Positions 1-8,148 are shown, counted from the stretch's first letter. The stretch is DNA of 64,000 nt from Planococcus halotolerans (GCF_003289955.1 NZ_QLZR01000002.1:682001-746000), one strand, 5' to 3'. The notes: generated from the letters alone by a model not told the origin. Made by a program: numbers and translations.

Positions 1-612
1 TCGGGCAAGTCGACTTTCCTGCGCTGTCTGAATCTATTGGAGAAACCGACTTCCGGAACCGTCCTGATCAATGAAACCGATTTGACTGCCAAAGGAGCGG
101 ACATCCATAAAAGCCGGCAGCAGATCGGTATGGTGTTCCAGCATTTCCATCTGTTTCCTCATTTGACGGTGCTTGAGAATCTGACATACGCCCCGATTAA
201 AGTAAAAGGGCTGAAACGGGCTGAAGCAAATGACAAAGCTCGTCTCCTGCTCGCTAAAGTCGGTTTATCCGATAAAGCAGCTGCCTATCCATCCAGCTTG
301 TCAGGCGGCCAGAAACAGCGTGTCGCAATTGCCCGCGCACTGGCGATGGAGCCGGAGCTGCTGTTGTTCGACGAACCGACTTCCGCTCTCGATCCCGAAA
401 TGGTCAAAGAAGTGCTCGATGTCATGAAGGACCTTGCGAAATCCGGTATGACGATGGTTGTCGTCACCCATGAAATGGGCTTTGCCCGTGAAGTCGCTGA
501 CCGCGTCATTTTTCTGGACCACGGCAGCCTCGTCGAAGAAGGTTCGCCTGCAGCCTTCTTTGCCAGTCCGAAAACGGAACGTGCACGTGAATTCCTGGAG
601 AAAGTGCTGTAA
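1..612 (+). CDS. Polar amino acid ABC transporter ATP-binding protein (5' truncated by window edge)
   Basis: ATPase that powers import of a polar amino acid through a binding-protein-dependent permease at the inner face of the membrane. The frame is open from base 1, which begins inside the Walker A loop (SGKST), so about 35 N-terminal residues lie outside the window. Q-loop ([14 protein letters not shown]), ABC signature LSGGQKQR, Walker [14 protein letters not shown] and H-loop VVTHEMGFA are all present and intact. Similarity is to the GlnQ/ArtM/TcyN group (about 240 residues when complete); the substrate cannot be told from the ATPase alone. Its permease and binding protein should lie just upstream. 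A strong hairpin terminator follows, so it is the last gene of its operon. Confidence 0.95.
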   Translation, partial: SGKSTFLRCLNLLEKPTSGTVLINETDLTAKGADIHKSRQQIGMVFQHFHLFPHLTVLENLTYAPIKVKGLKRAEANDKARLLLAKVGLSDKAAAYPSSLSGGQKQRVAIARALAMEPELLLFDEPTSALDPEMVKEVLDVMKDLAKSGMTMVVVTHEMGFAREVADRVIFLDHGSLVEEGSPAAFFASPKTERAREFLEKVL

Positions 613-634
613 GCAATTAAATTGCCAAACCTAT

Positions 635-668
635 AAAAATCAGTGGAAATAACTTTCCACTGATTTTT
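635..668 (+). terminator. Rho-independent terminator after the ABC ATPase gene
   Basis: A perfect 15-bp inverted repeat (arms 635-649 and 654-668, loop TAAC) whose 3' arm ends in a T run. It closes the ABC transporter operon. Confidence 0.9.
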
Positions 669-793
669 ATGTTCCTTTATTCATTCTCCATCCATTCAAC
701 GTTCATCTATTGCTCAAAACTGTCTGCCGCGCTGGGTTCATTGGCGTGATATAATCGAAGCAATGCGTTCAAACGAAATAAGAGGTGGAAATT

Positions 794-1678
794 TTGTTCA
801 GAAAACTGATGATTTTACTATTCGTTGTATTTTTTATGGCCATGATCATCTTCACTGCGGTCATGTTCCTGACGAACGAAGAAACGATATATGATGAAGA
901 TGGCGTTACACTCACCATCAAGAAGCCGACTTTCATCACGCTTGGCGAACCGGAAATTACGGAACAGGACACGGATATCACCACCGTCCGCGATATGACA
1001 TTTGTCGGTTTGGATGTCGGCACATATACGATGACCGAGCGTACATTGGAAAATGATGTGACCATCCTTTTTGATGAATTGCATAATTCCAGCTGGCTGC
1101 CATTCGCTATCACTCTGATTCATAAAGAGCTCGAAAATGCAGAGACTAATTCCTGGAATCCCCGTCCGGTAACCAATGAGGCTGATGATGTGTTCGGAGA
1201 AGACCCGACCAGCAATCCGTTTGGCACAATCGCAGCTGGCGGCAAGCATTTCCTGCAGGGCAATTTGTATGTATCCCGTATAATTCCACAGGACAATGAT
1301 GGACAGGCGCATGAACTGCGTACAGAAAACCCGAACTTCACCATTGAAGAAGGTATTATGGAGAAAAGTTTTTGGTTACCGCCAAAACATTACCTCCACA
1401 CCTGGGTGATGATTGCGGATGAACCTTTCTTTGAAAGCAAGGAAGCGGAAGAAGACTGGATCGAGTTTGCCCTCGACAATCGCTATCAGCAGCTCAACTG
1501 GCTGACACCGGAAGGCCCTCTGGTGAAACTGCCGATCACCGATGACCCGCGCACACAGCTGGCATATGGCTATATCGACGAACGAACAGCAGACCCTGCT
1601 TCACAGGAATGGAACGAAACGTCCCCTTCCCTGTATTTCGAGACCATGCTATTGAATGCTGAAGCATCCCAAAATTAG
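794..1678 (+). CDS. Membrane-anchored protein of unknown function
   Basis: I do not recognise this family. The product of about 294 residues starts with one hydrophobic segment (residues 5-27, rich in F, V, I and M), then a long acidic soluble part that would face outside the cell. No catalytic motif or lipobox cysteine is visible. The start chosen is TTG at 794, five bases after the strong site AGAGGTGG; the in-frame GTG at 785 lies inside that site and is unlikely. It stands alone between two terminators. It could be an anchored extracellular protein, but no function is claimed. Confidence 0.8.
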   Translation: MFRKLMILLFVVFFMAMIIFTAVMFLTNEETIYDEDGVTLTIKKPTFITLGEPEITEQDTDITTVRDMTFVGLDVGTYTMTERTLENDVTILFDELHNSSWLPFAITLIHKELENAETNSWNPRPVTNEADDVFGEDPTSNPFGTIAAGGKHFLQGNLYVSRIIPQDNDGQAHELRTENPNFTIEEGIMEKSFWLPPKHYLHTWVMIADEPFFESKEAEEDWIEFALDNRYQQLNWLTPEGPLVKLPITDDPRTQLAYGYIDERTADPASQEWNETSPSLYFETMLLNAEASQN

Positions 1679-1680
1679 TA

Positions 1681-1712
1681 AAAGCCCTGCTGAATTTATC
1701 CAGCAGGGCTTT
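1681..1712. terminator. Bidirectional terminator between convergent genes
   Basis: 12-bp perfect arms (1681-1692 and 1701-1712, AAAGCCCTGCTG), with A-rich and T-rich flanks so it can work from both sides. The stop codon of the minus-strand hydrolase lies in the loop. Confidence 0.85.
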
Positions 1713-2502
1713 CTTGCATTTTCAGCCAGTCATAAATATAGCCGCCGATTTCCGCGATTACTTCCTGGCCGCTGTGATTGTCAGGTGAATCACTTACTAG
1801 CACAGCTGCATAGACTTTATCGCCGCGGTATTCAAAAATCCCTGCATCATTTACAACACCCGGCAGACTGCCGGATTTTGAAGCGACCGAAACTTCATCT
1901 TCTTCATCAATTCGGCCATGCAGATTCGTAAGCAATTGCTGTTTCTTCAGAATATGAAGCACACGCCTGCGGCTGTCTTCCGATAACAATTCCCCAGAAT
2001 CCACCGCTTTCAGCATTGTCACCAAGTCTGCCGCCGATGTGAAATTATCGAGCCCATCCAAGGCTGCCTGGATATCCATAAATTGACGGCCCAGCACGGT
2101 TTCATTACATCCAAGACGATTCAAAAGCGCATTGACTCTGTCGATGCCGACTGTGCGTATTACTAGATTGGATGCTGTATTATCGGAAACGATGATCATC
2201 AATGTCAGCAAATCTTCGAAGGACAGTTTTTTAACAGAACCCAGATGGAATAATACACCGGACCCTTGCGTGAAATCTTCCGGTTGGAGTCTTATGATAT
2301 CGTATGGCTTCACCAAATCACGGTCAATCTGGCTAAAAGCCTCCAACAGCACGGCCAATTTTATCGTGCTTGCAGACTTCATCTGCTTATGGCTGTTGAT
2401 GTCAATTCGGCCATTTTTTGTCTCAATGGCTAAAGATACCTTTCCGGAAGAATGTTCCAGTGCTTTTTTCACTTGAAATTCGAGTATTTCATCCGCTTCC
2501 AT
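1696..2502 (-). CDS. Class A beta-lactamase-like serine hydrolase, no signal peptide
   Basis: Serine hydrolase of the penicillin-binding/beta-lactamase fold (Beta-lactamase2 family), 268 residues. The catalytic motifs are in order: S45-T-I-K48 (SxxK, nucleophile and base), SDN in IIVSDNTASN near residue 130, and KSG in VASKSGSLPG near residue 210. There is no signal peptide or lipobox, so the protein appears cytoplasmic. That argues against a classical secreted resistance enzyme and for an unknown amidase or esterase role. Start ATG has the site GGAGGTGG. It is monocistronic and convergent with the upstream anchored protein. Confidence 0.85.
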   Translation of the reverse strand: MEADEILEFQVKKALEHSSGKVSLAIETKNGRIDINSHKQMKSASTIKLAVLLEAFSQIDRDLVKPYDIIRLQPEDFTQGSGVLFHLGSVKKLSFEDLLTLMIIVSDNTASNLVIRTVGIDRVNALLNRLGCNETVLGRQFMDIQAALDGLDNFTSAADLVTMLKAVDSGELLSEDSRRRVLHILKKQQLLTNLHGRIDEEDEVSVASKSGSLPGVVNDAGIFEYRGDKVYAAVLVSDSPDNHSGQEVIAEIGGYIYDWLKMQESPAG

Positions 2503-2657
2503 ATGGCCACCTCCACCTTTTGATTATACGATATTTCCTGTGAAAATCTTTATAAGACATTCCACTTTAAATTAACTGAAATATCAGTATACTAAGAGTA
2601 AAGGGACACTCTTCTTCCGCCGGTGCTGCATATTAATTCAGAAGGAGGCTGATAATT

Positions 2658-2831
2658 ATGGAACGCAAGTTTTCTGATTTAAGGGAAATGGAACGCCGAA
2701 TGGATGAGGATTATTACGCTGCGTTGAATATGATCGGTGAAGGAGCCCCTGATTATGCACCTTATAACGAAGAAGACGATGCTCCTGCTGAGATAAAACG
2801 CAACGACGATAAAGCCCGGGAACTGCAATAA
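2658..2831 (+). CDS. Small acidic protein of 57 residues, unknown function
   Basis: A short open frame with an excellent ribosome site (AGAAGGAGGCT, 8 bases before ATG). The product is highly charged (starts MERKFSDLRE) with repeated Met-Glu-Arg and Asp/Glu-rich stretches, no hydrophobic segment and no cysteine. I do not recognise a family. Length, codon use and the ribosome site argue that it is real. It is followed by a dispersed intergenic repeat. Confidence 0.65.
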   Translation: MERKFSDLREMERRMDEDYYAALNMIGEGAPDYAPYNEEDDAPAEIKRNDDKARELQ

Positions 2832-2835
2832 CAAA

Positions 2836-2950
2836 AGAAAAGCGCAAGCGCCCGTCAAGCTCTGAAAGGCACAAGCCAGAACAGCGGCGCGGTCTTGACC
2901 GCAGAGCTGGGCTGGCTTATGACCCGAAGAGCTGGGCGCTGGAGTCTAAC
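2836..2950 (+). repeat. Dispersed structured repeat, copy A
   Basis: Copy A of an element seen four times in the window (others at 26525, 26647 and 58076). It starts with AAAGCGCAAGCGCCCG and ends with GAGCTGGGCGCTGGAGTC. The ends pair: AGCGCCC at 2847-2853 with GGGCGCT at 2934-2940. It lies between convergent genes and has no coding capacity. Confidence 0.75.
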
Positions 2951-3008
2951 CAAGGAAACACTTTTCCTAAGAATCCTCATACAAAAAAATTTCACGTTCT
3001 TGCCCATT

Positions 3009-3036
3009 AAAAAACCCCGCATTCCTGCGGGGTTTT
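3009..3036. terminator. Terminator of the flavin monooxygenase gene
   Basis: Inverted repeat AAAACCCCGC / GCGGGGTTTT with a 6-base loop and a T run on both strands, just past the stop codon of the minus-strand monooxygenase. Confidence 0.85.
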
Positions 3037-3045
3037 CTACATATA

Positions 3046-4053
3046 TTACTCCATCATGTCCGCTACAATTTCGTAAGAACGCAAACGGTCTTCGTGATGG
3101 AAAATTTGGGAGTTGACGATAATTTCGTCAGCTCTTGTTTTATTGATGAATGCTGTCAGTTTTTCATGCACCACATCCGGCGTTCCGACAATTGTCGATT
3201 CGGAATTCATTTTCTCCCGGTAAATCGCAATTTCACGCGGCGACCAGACTTCTTCAATATTGTCGATCGGTGCACGGAATGTTGTCGGTTCCCCGCGCAT
3301 AAGGCTGAACATCTGCTGCTGCTGGGAAGTGGCAAGCCATTCGGCGCGTTCCTGGGTATCGGCAGCGATGATATTGACGCCAAGCATCGCATACGGTTTA
3401 TCCAAAGCTTTCGACGGTTTGAAATTCTGATGATATAACTGCAGGGCCTGCATCATATAATCCGGTGCAAAATGGCTGGCAAATGAAAACGGCAAGCCCT
3501 TCTGTGCAGCAAGCTGCGCACTGAACCCGCTTGAACCAAGCAGCCAGAGTGGAATATTCAAGTCGGTGCCAGGATAGGCTTTTACCCGTCCAACTGGATT
3601 CGGAGAGAAGTAATTCTCCAATTCCGCGACAAGCTGAGGGAATTCGTCGCCCGTTGTGCCCAAAGTCCGGCGCAGTGCATAGGAAGTGCCTTGGTCACTG
3701 CCCGGGGCACGCCCAAGTCCCAGGTCGATGCGTCCTGGATAAATTGTTTCCAGCGTTCCGAACTGTTCAGCTATAACAAGTGGTGCATGGTTCGGAAGCA
3801 TGACGCCACCGGAGCCGACACGTATGGATTCTGTATGGCCGGCAATATGGCCGATCAGCACTGATGTCGCTGAACTGCCGATTCCCGGCATATTGTGGTG
3901 CTCGGCAAGCCAGAAGCGATTAAAGCCCAGTTTCTCGACATGCTGAGCAAGATTAACGCTATTTTTGAATGCCTGTGCTGTTTCGTCGCCTTCATTAATC
4001 GGCGCCAAATCAAGTACAGCCAGTGGTATATGATTGAATTTCTTTATTGGCAT
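3046..4053 (-). CDS. LLM-class flavin-dependent oxidoreductase (luciferase-like monooxygenase)
   Basis: FMN-dependent TIM-barrel monooxygenase, 335 residues from the chosen start. Family hallmarks are [12 protein letters not shown] at the N-terminus, [16 protein letters not shown] near residue 50, the [14 protein letters not shown] stretch, and [15 protein letters not shown] near residue 115. It resembles the MsnO8/YceB-type group of bacterial luciferase-like enzymes; substrate unknown. ATG at 4053 is preferred (AAGGAG 11 bases upstream); a GTG at 4065 abuts that site. Monocistronic, with terminators on both sides. Confidence 0.88.
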   Translation of the reverse strand: MPIKKFNHIPLAVLDLAPINEGDETAQAFKNSVNLAQHVEKLGFNRFWLAEHHNMPGIGSSATSVLIGHIAGHTESIRVGSGGVMLPNHAPLVIAEQFGTLETIYPGRIDLGLGRAPGSDQGTSYALRRTLGTTGDEFPQLVAELENYFSPNPVGRVKAYPGTDLNIPLWLLGSSGFSAQLAAQKGLPFSFASHFAPDYMMQALQLYHQNFKPSKALDKPYAMLGVNIIAADTQERAEWLATSQQQQMFSLMRGEPTTFRAPIDNIEEVWSPREIAIYREKMNSESTIVGTPDVVHEKLTAFINKTRADEIIVNSQIFHHEDRLRSYEIVADMME

Positions 4054-4162
4054 AATACATTTCACTCCTTCTCAAAACAATTGTAGCGAATTTGCCATTA
4101 ATAGGCATCTTTCCGGCTCAGGGAATCTACATTTTAAGAAGAAAAGCTTTTCTGAAAAAATA

Positions 4163-4188
4163 AAAACCGGAGCACAGGCACCGGTTTT
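4163..4188 (-). terminator. Terminator of the ABM/B12/STAS operon
   Basis: AAAACCGG arms (4163-4170 and 4181-4188); on the minus strand the stem is followed by TTTTTATTTTTTC. It lies about 30 bases past the STAS gene stop. Confidence 0.85.
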
Positions 4189-4217
4189 CCTGCTTATTCA
4201 TTTCATTGTTCAAGAGT

Positions 4218-4985
4218 TTATATCACTAAACGCCGCTCGGACAATACAGCTGCCAGTGATGCTTCAAAGCGCATATGAATTGTCGTTTGCAAGGCATGCA
4301 GTTGCTTGGCATGCTCCGGATGGACGCCTGTAATGATAGTGTCGATTCCCATTACTTTGAAAGTCTGCAAAAGTGCATTCAGATAGCCCATCCCTTCCTG
4401 GCTGATTTTATCCATTGCGGTCAGATCAAGAATTACAGTTTCAGCATTTTTGGCATAGACATCATTAAGGATATGGCTTTTGATCGACTCGATTTTCGCT
4501 GAATCCAAATCGCCAAAAAACGGGATCAGCAGATGCCCATCTCCAAGTTCAATGGTCGGTGCCGATAATTCCCGGACACGCTGCAGTAATTTCTCGGTAC
4601 GTTCTTTTTCAAGCAACAAATCATAATTTGTATCATTCAAACGGTTTCGCAGGCTGGACAGCTGGGCAGAAATCTTTGAGACCTGATTATCTTTCGGAAC
4701 AACGATTACATTCAGGGTAAAATCACTGTCCCATTTGCAATGAAGGTCGCAAACCTGCAGATATCCAGCAGTGTTTTTAAAATTCAATTCAAACGGACCT
4801 GAAAAATTGGATGCTTGAAGAAAATTCGCAGCTTTTGAAACACTTCCTTCATCAAGAAGATCCAAAAAATGCGGTTTTTCCCCGAACATCGATTTCGCTG
4901 TTCCTGACGATTCAACAATCTCAAGCTCGCTATTCAATTGATATGCCGGCAGCGGCCAGCTGTCAAATGGAGATATCGAAGTCAT
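4218..4985 (-). CDS. RsbR-like STAS-domain protein with PAS-like N-terminus
   Basis: 255 residues. Residues 1-100 look like a divergent PAS sensor (WPLPAYQLNSELEIVESSG). A coiled linker follows (LRNRLNDTNYDLLLEKERTEK), then a STAS domain from about residue 140 that begins ELSAPTIELGDGHLLIPF and includes VILDLTAMDKISQEG. This is the layout of RsbR-type stressosome proteins, where the LDLT threonine and a following Ser/Thr are the kinase targets. The gene overlaps the B12-binding gene upstream by 23 bases, so the two are translationally coupled and probably act together. Inferred role: output module passing a light or B12 signal to an RsbT/sigma-B-type partner switch. No RsbS, RsbT or RsbW is in the window. 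Confidence 0.82.
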   Translation of the reverse strand: MTSISPFDSWPLPAYQLNSELEIVESSGTAKSMFGEKPHFLDLLDEGSVSKAANFLQASNFSGPFELNFKNTAGYLQVCDLHCKWDSDFTLNVIVVPKDNQVSKISAQLSSLRNRLNDTNYDLLLEKERTEKLLQRVRELSAPTIELGDGHLLIPFFGDLDSAKIESIKSHILNDVYAKNAETVILDLTAMDKISQEGMGYLNALLQTFKVMGIDTIITGVHPEHAKQLHALQTTIHMRFEASLAAVLSERRLVI

Positions 4986-5619
4986 TTTCTGCTTCCTTTC
5001 CGGTTTGTAGCCAATTTTTTAACTGGGGCAAGTCTTTGACGACAAGCGTTCCTTCAATTCGTATCTTCGAAATATCAGCGGCAGCAACCGCACGCCCTCC
5101 AAGAATGATTGCCGGTTTAAATTCAAGTTGCCGGAAAGCCTTTGAATATGCTTTGAGAGAAGGCAAACGGTAAGCAAGTGCAGCGGACATTGCGATAACA
5201 TCCGGCTGCCAGCGCCGGGCAGATTCAAGCGCTGCATCCAAAGGCAGATTCGGTCCCATATACTGGACCTGCCACCCATGGTCTTTGAACAGAGACGAAA
5301 CCATTTTCAAGCCAATGTAATGATCTTCGCCTTCCGGGCCAAGGACCATCACTTTACGGTGTACTCCATTTTTCGGCTGCCGTTTCAATTCTGCCGCCGA
5401 AACCACAAAATCACAGATCGCTGTCGCCAGATGTTCGTCCGCCACTGAAATGAGGTTCTCCTGCCACCAGTCTCCGATCAAATACATCGCTGGCGTCAGT
5501 AAGTCGTGGTATAGCTCATCATGCGAATGATCTTCCAAATACCCAAGAACGGTTTCCATCGCTTTTTCGTCTTCGCCAGCCAAAAACACTTCAGCCAGTT
5601 CACGTGCTTGTTCCGTCAT
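4963..5619 (-). CDS. B12-binding protein with CarH-type photoreceptor motif
   Basis: 218 residues: a helical cap (residues 1-85) and a Rossmann-like cobalamin-binding domain (about 88-205). In the cap, WQENLISVADEH fits the W-x9-EH motif that marks adenosylcobalamin photoreceptors of the CarH/LitR class. In the Rossmann part, GPEGEDHYIGLKM supplies the ExHxxG form of the DxHxxG motif (His as lower cobalt ligand), followed by MSAALAYRL and ILGGRA (SxL and GG motifs). There is no DNA-binding domain, unlike CarH. It is flanked by a small helical protein (16 bases upstream) and a STAS protein (23-base overlap). Known family: light breaks the Co-C bond and changes oligomer state. Inference: a stand-alone light/B12 sensor working through protein partners. 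Confidence 0.85.
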   Translation of the reverse strand: MTEQARELAEVFLAGEDEKAMETVLGYLEDHSHDELYHDLLTPAMYLIGDWWQENLISVADEHLATAICDFVVSAAELKRQPKNGVHRKVMVLGPEGEDHYIGLKMVSSLFKDHGWQVQYMGPNLPLDAALESARRWQPDVIAMSAALAYRLPSLKAYSKAFRQLEFKPAIILGGRAVAAADISKIRIEGTLVVKDLPQLKNWLQTGKEAENDFDISI

Positions 5620-5635
5620 GCCAGCCTCCTTTTGC

Positions 5636-5989
5636 TCATACCTGTCCTAAAAGCCGGTTCGCTTTTTTCAAACACCCAAGCATAAACACTTCTTCTTCCT
5701 TATCCACTTTTTTCGGCAATATCGCTATCAGGCGATCAAAATTATCAATGATCAAGGCCGTTTCAACACCCCGGCTCCGAAGAACCGATTCAAGCCACTT
5801 TGTATAATCCAAAAAGATAGCCTCATCCGCCATTGAAAAAGCTGTCTCCAAATGATCCAAATGGTGATGATTATCCTTTTCCGTGTGGATAAAACCTTTT
5901 TCGCCGAAACGGTCCCATAAATCCGGATACGCTTCATATATACTTTTTGCCGCTTCAGCGGCTATCAATTGCTTCGTTTCTATCTTCAC
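5636..5989 (-). CDS. Small all-helical protein, likely partner domain of the B12 sensor
   Basis: 117 residues, predicted entirely helical, with HHHLDHLETAFSMADEAIF followed by DYTKWLESVLRSRGV. This H-L-x-x-L-x-x-A plus Y-x-x-W-L-x-x-x-L-x-x-R-G pattern resembles helical segments that I associate with B12-binding sensory proteins, fused ahead of the cobalamin domain. Here it is a separate gene. The start is GTG at 5989, overlapping the stop of the ABM gene (GTGA). The B12 gene begins 16 bases after it ends. I do not know a named function; the arrangement suggests a sensor split into two subunits. Confidence 0.7.
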   Translation of the reverse strand: MKIETKQLIAAEAAKSIYEAYPDLWDRFGEKGFIHTEKDNHHHLDHLETAFSMADEAIFLDYTKWLESVLRSRGVETALIIDNFDRLIAILPKKVDKEEEVFMLGCLKKANRLLGQV

Positions 5990-6291
5990 TCGGCCACTAC
6001 CTCATATTGACGGACTGTCGGAATGATTCCGGCAAGTTCCTGATCCGGATAATTCTTCTCCATATCATGGATTTCCTTAAACTCCTGGCTCTTGACCCAA
6101 GCCATATATGCTTCTTTTGATTCCCATTCCATATGGACAGTCAGTTCATTTTTCTTTTTCGTATTTTGGATCAGTTTAAATGAAAGGAAACCTTCATTCT
6201 CATCAACCCGCCTTGAGCGTTTCCGGTAAATGCCGATCACTTCATCCGTCTTTTCCGGAGACACCAGCACCGTAGATGTAACGATATACAT
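5986..6291 (-). CDS. ABM-domain protein (antibiotic biosynthesis monooxygenase / HmoA-like)
   Basis: 101 residues with the dimeric ferredoxin-like ABM fold: MYIVTSTVLVSPEKTDEVIG strand-helix start, ENEGFLSFKLIQN, and HMEWESKEAYMAWVKS. The family includes heme-degrading monooxygenases and quinone or polyketide monooxygenases. HmoA/HmoB-type enzymes have similar length, but I see no decisive heme ligand. First gene of a four-gene operon and coupled (GTGA) to the next; ribosome site AAAGGGAGG. A TATAAT-like box lies about 30 bases upstream. Confidence 0.8.
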   Translation of the reverse strand: MYIVTSTVLVSPEKTDEVIGIYRKRSRRVDENEGFLSFKLIQNTKKKNELTVHMEWESKEAYMAWVKSQEFKEIHDMEKNYPDQELAGIIPTVRQYEVVAE

Positions 6292-6401
6292 TTTTATGGG
6301 CCTCCCTTTTCTAATTTTGATTATAAAAGTATAACATTACGGCATCCGAATTAAAAGAATTGAAGGAAGATCATTCGCTATTCACAGACCCTATAAAATG
6401 A

Positions 6402-6427
6402 AAAGCCTTCGCATCGGCAAAGGCTTT
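6402..6427 (-). terminator. Short terminator after the small gene at 6.4 kb
   Basis: AAAGCCTT (6402-6409) and AAGGCTTT (6420-6427) pair around a 10-base loop, immediately past the stop of the minus-strand gene. A weak but plausible terminator. Confidence 0.55.
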
Positions 6428-6431
6428 CTCA

Positions 6432-6761
6432 TTACATATGGAAGGAATCTTCATAAATCGGTTTTACATGGAGATCGTAGTGCTTCTTCACTTCTTCGAT
6501 TGGATAGATATTGCCGGTTGATTCCGGTTTCTCAAGTTCCTCGATATGCTCCATGACCTGATCGGCGAAAAACTTACCGCATGCAACATCATTCGGATAG
6601 AGCTCGCGCGCTTTTGCCACAAACTCTTCATCGATCATTTGGTTGAACGCATAATACAAGGCGGCATTTATAATGGTTAATGAATCGCCCGAAGCGTTCG
6701 AGACAACATAATAATTGCCATAATCGTCTTTCAACATATCCCGTTCTGGTTGAATATCCAT
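6432..6761 (-). CDS. Small acidic protein, unknown function, sigma-B-like promoter
   Basis: 109 residues, acidic and soluble, with DDYGNYYVVSNASGDSLTI near the N-terminus and a Pro/Lys-rich tail (HVKPIYEDSFHM). I do not recognise the family. The start is certain: AAGGAGGAG 7 bases before ATG. A sigma-B-like promoter (GTTTTT-N14-GGGTAT, 6793-6818) lies about 25 bases before the start of translation. I infer induction in general stress. It lies next to the B12/STAS operon but is transcribed separately. Confidence 0.75.
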   Translation of the reverse strand: MDIQPERDMLKDDYGNYYVVSNASGDSLTIINAALYYAFNQMIDEEFVAKARELYPNDVACGKFFADQVMEHIEELEKPESTGNIYPIEEVKKHYDLHVKPIYEDSFHM

Positions 6762-6792
6762 GAAAATCTCCTCCTTGTCTGCTAATACGAGT

Positions 6793-6818
6793 ATACCCGT
6801 GGCGGAGCTTTAAAAAAC
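6793..6818 (-). promoter_or_regulatory. Sigma-B-like promoter of the small gene at 6.4 kb
   Basis: On the minus strand GTTTTT (6818-6813), 14 bases, GGGTAT (6798-6793). The Bacillus sigma-B consensus is GTTTAA-N12-15-GGGTAT. The -10 is exact and the -35 matches at 4 of 6. Confidence 0.5.
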
Positions 6819-6828
6819 GCCGCCTAAT

Positions 6829-7980
6829 TTACACAGCGACGTAATCCCCGAACAATGCGATCAGCAGCAGACTGACGGAACCTACAGCAACCGCCGCAAT
6901 CAATCCGATGTAAAACGGAGTGATGCCCATTCCCTTGAAAGCTTTCAAATTAGTTGACAACCCTACAGCCGCCATTGCAATGCCAAGCATATATGTTGAA
7001 CCGAAAGAACTCCAAAAACGATGGAATTCCTCCCAGCCGGTTGGCGAAAACAAGCCGAATGCCTGTCCGTTTCCTGACGCGGTCGCATCACCGATTGACC
7101 TCATCATCGACAGCAAAAGAAAACCGAGGATGAATAACGGAAAGAGCTTATACCATTTCGGCAACTGTCCTGCATTCCCCTCTTCGCTTTCTCTGTGATT
7201 GCGGAAAAAAAGATAGGAAACAAATGGTATCACTGCAATGATGAAAACATTGCGGGTCAGTTTTGTAATCGTTGCGACATCAATGACTTCATTCGCGTTA
7301 AAAACTTGAGCGTAAATCAATGCTGCCCCAGCGACCTGGGCCGTATCATGGATTGCGGTCCCAAGAAACAGTCCCGCTTTGACCGGATTATCCGCAAAAA
7401 AGATATGCGCAAGATATGGATAGAACAGCATGCCGATCAAACCGAAAATCGTAATATTGGCAATGGCATAGGAGATTTCGTTCTCACGCGCTTTAATCAC
7501 CGGAGCCGTTGCCATGATAGCGGTGACACCGCATATCCCGGTACCGGTGGCAATCAGGGTGCCAAGACGGCTCGATTGGTTGAGCTTACGTGTAAAATAC
7601 AATGTTACGAAAAGACCGGTTGAGATACAGGCGATGATCAATGGCACTCCCCAAGCACCAAGCTTTAATGCTTCGCTTAGGCTGAGGCGCAGACCGAGTA
7701 GAATGATTCCTGCGCGCAAGGCATATTTAAGTGCAAAGTCGATGCCCGCACCGAAGAAATCAGGCAAGCCAATTAAATTCCGGATAAGTATCCCGATCAA
7801 AATGGCAGTAAAAATACCAGAGATGGGGCTGGCACTTCCTGCAGGCAGGATACCGCCCGTCACAAGCAGCACACCAATCAGCTGGGCGCTGAATATTCCC
7901 ATGGCCATGACTGCCCCGCTCAGAAGCAACCCTGGGAGTGCACCGATAATTTTGCTCATTGTGTTTTCTTTGCTCGCCAT
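6829..7980 (-). CDS. YeiH-family putative sulfate exporter (UPF0324)
   Basis: 383-residue polytopic membrane protein with about ten hydrophobic segments. Family features are ISGIFTAILIGILIRNLIG in the second segment, RAGIILLGLRLSLSEA, the GTGICGVTAIMATAPVIKA loop, and AIHDTAQVAGAALIYAQ. Members of this family (Cons_hypoth698) are called putative sulfate exporters; the substrate is not proven. Start ATG at 7980 with AGGGAGA upstream. An AT-rich dyad that overlaps its likely -10 (8005-8025) suggests a repressor site. It is probably monocistronic. Confidence 0.9.
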   Translation of the reverse strand: MASKENTMSKIIGALPGLLLSGAVMAMGIFSAQLIGVLLVTGGILPAGSASPISGIFTAILIGILIRNLIGLPDFFGAGIDFALKYALRAGIILLGLRLSLSEALKLGAWGVPLIIACISTGLFVTLYFTRKLNQSSRLGTLIATGTGICGVTAIMATAPVIKARENEISYAIANITIFGLIGMLFYPYLAHIFFADNPVKAGLFLGTAIHDTAQVAGAALIYAQVFNANEVIDVATITKLTRNVFIIAVIPFVSYLFFRNHRESEEGNAGQLPKWYKLFPLFILGFLLLSMMRSIGDATASGNGQAFGLFSPTGWEEFHRFWSSFGSTYMLGIAMAAVGLSTNLKAFKGMGITPFYIGLIAAVAVGSVSLLLIALFGDYVAV

Positions 7981-8004
7981 TTCATCGTCTCCCTGTTCCC
8001 GTCA

Positions 8005-8025
8005 ATACTATATTATACATAGTAT
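8005..8025 (-). promoter_or_regulatory. Inverted repeat over the yeiH-like promoter
   Basis: ATACTAT-N7-ATAGTAT, perfect 7-bp arms. On the minus strand the centre reads GTATAATA, containing a TATAAT -10 box. It could be an operator or simply a symmetric AT-rich promoter. Confidence 0.45.
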
Positions 8026-8066
8026 CATCAAAGGGATATATGTGATTGCTAAAAAGAGCTCACAAC

Positions 8067-8103
8067 GAATAAAACCAGGCCGGTGGGCGGCCTGGTTTTA
8101 TTC
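8067..8103. terminator. Strong terminator of the first EPS operon
   Basis: 16-bp perfect arms (8067-8082 and 8088-8103) containing ACCAGGCCG/CGGCCTGGT, flanked by A and T runs. It lies 45 bases past the stop of the EpsN-like gene. Confidence 0.9.
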
Positions 8104-8148
8104 ATTAGTTTTATGTGTGTGCTGCGGTCGATAACCGGCTCTATAAAA

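Noticed and set aside
818-1312. 164-codon minus-strand frame
   Set aside because: It lies opposite the anchored protein gene, has no ribosome site and a cysteine- and isoleucine-rich product without family resemblance; a shadow.
1696-2502. Antibiotic-resistance beta-lactamase
   Set aside because: All three active-site motifs are present, but there is no signal peptide or lipobox, so a secreted resistance enzyme is not supported.
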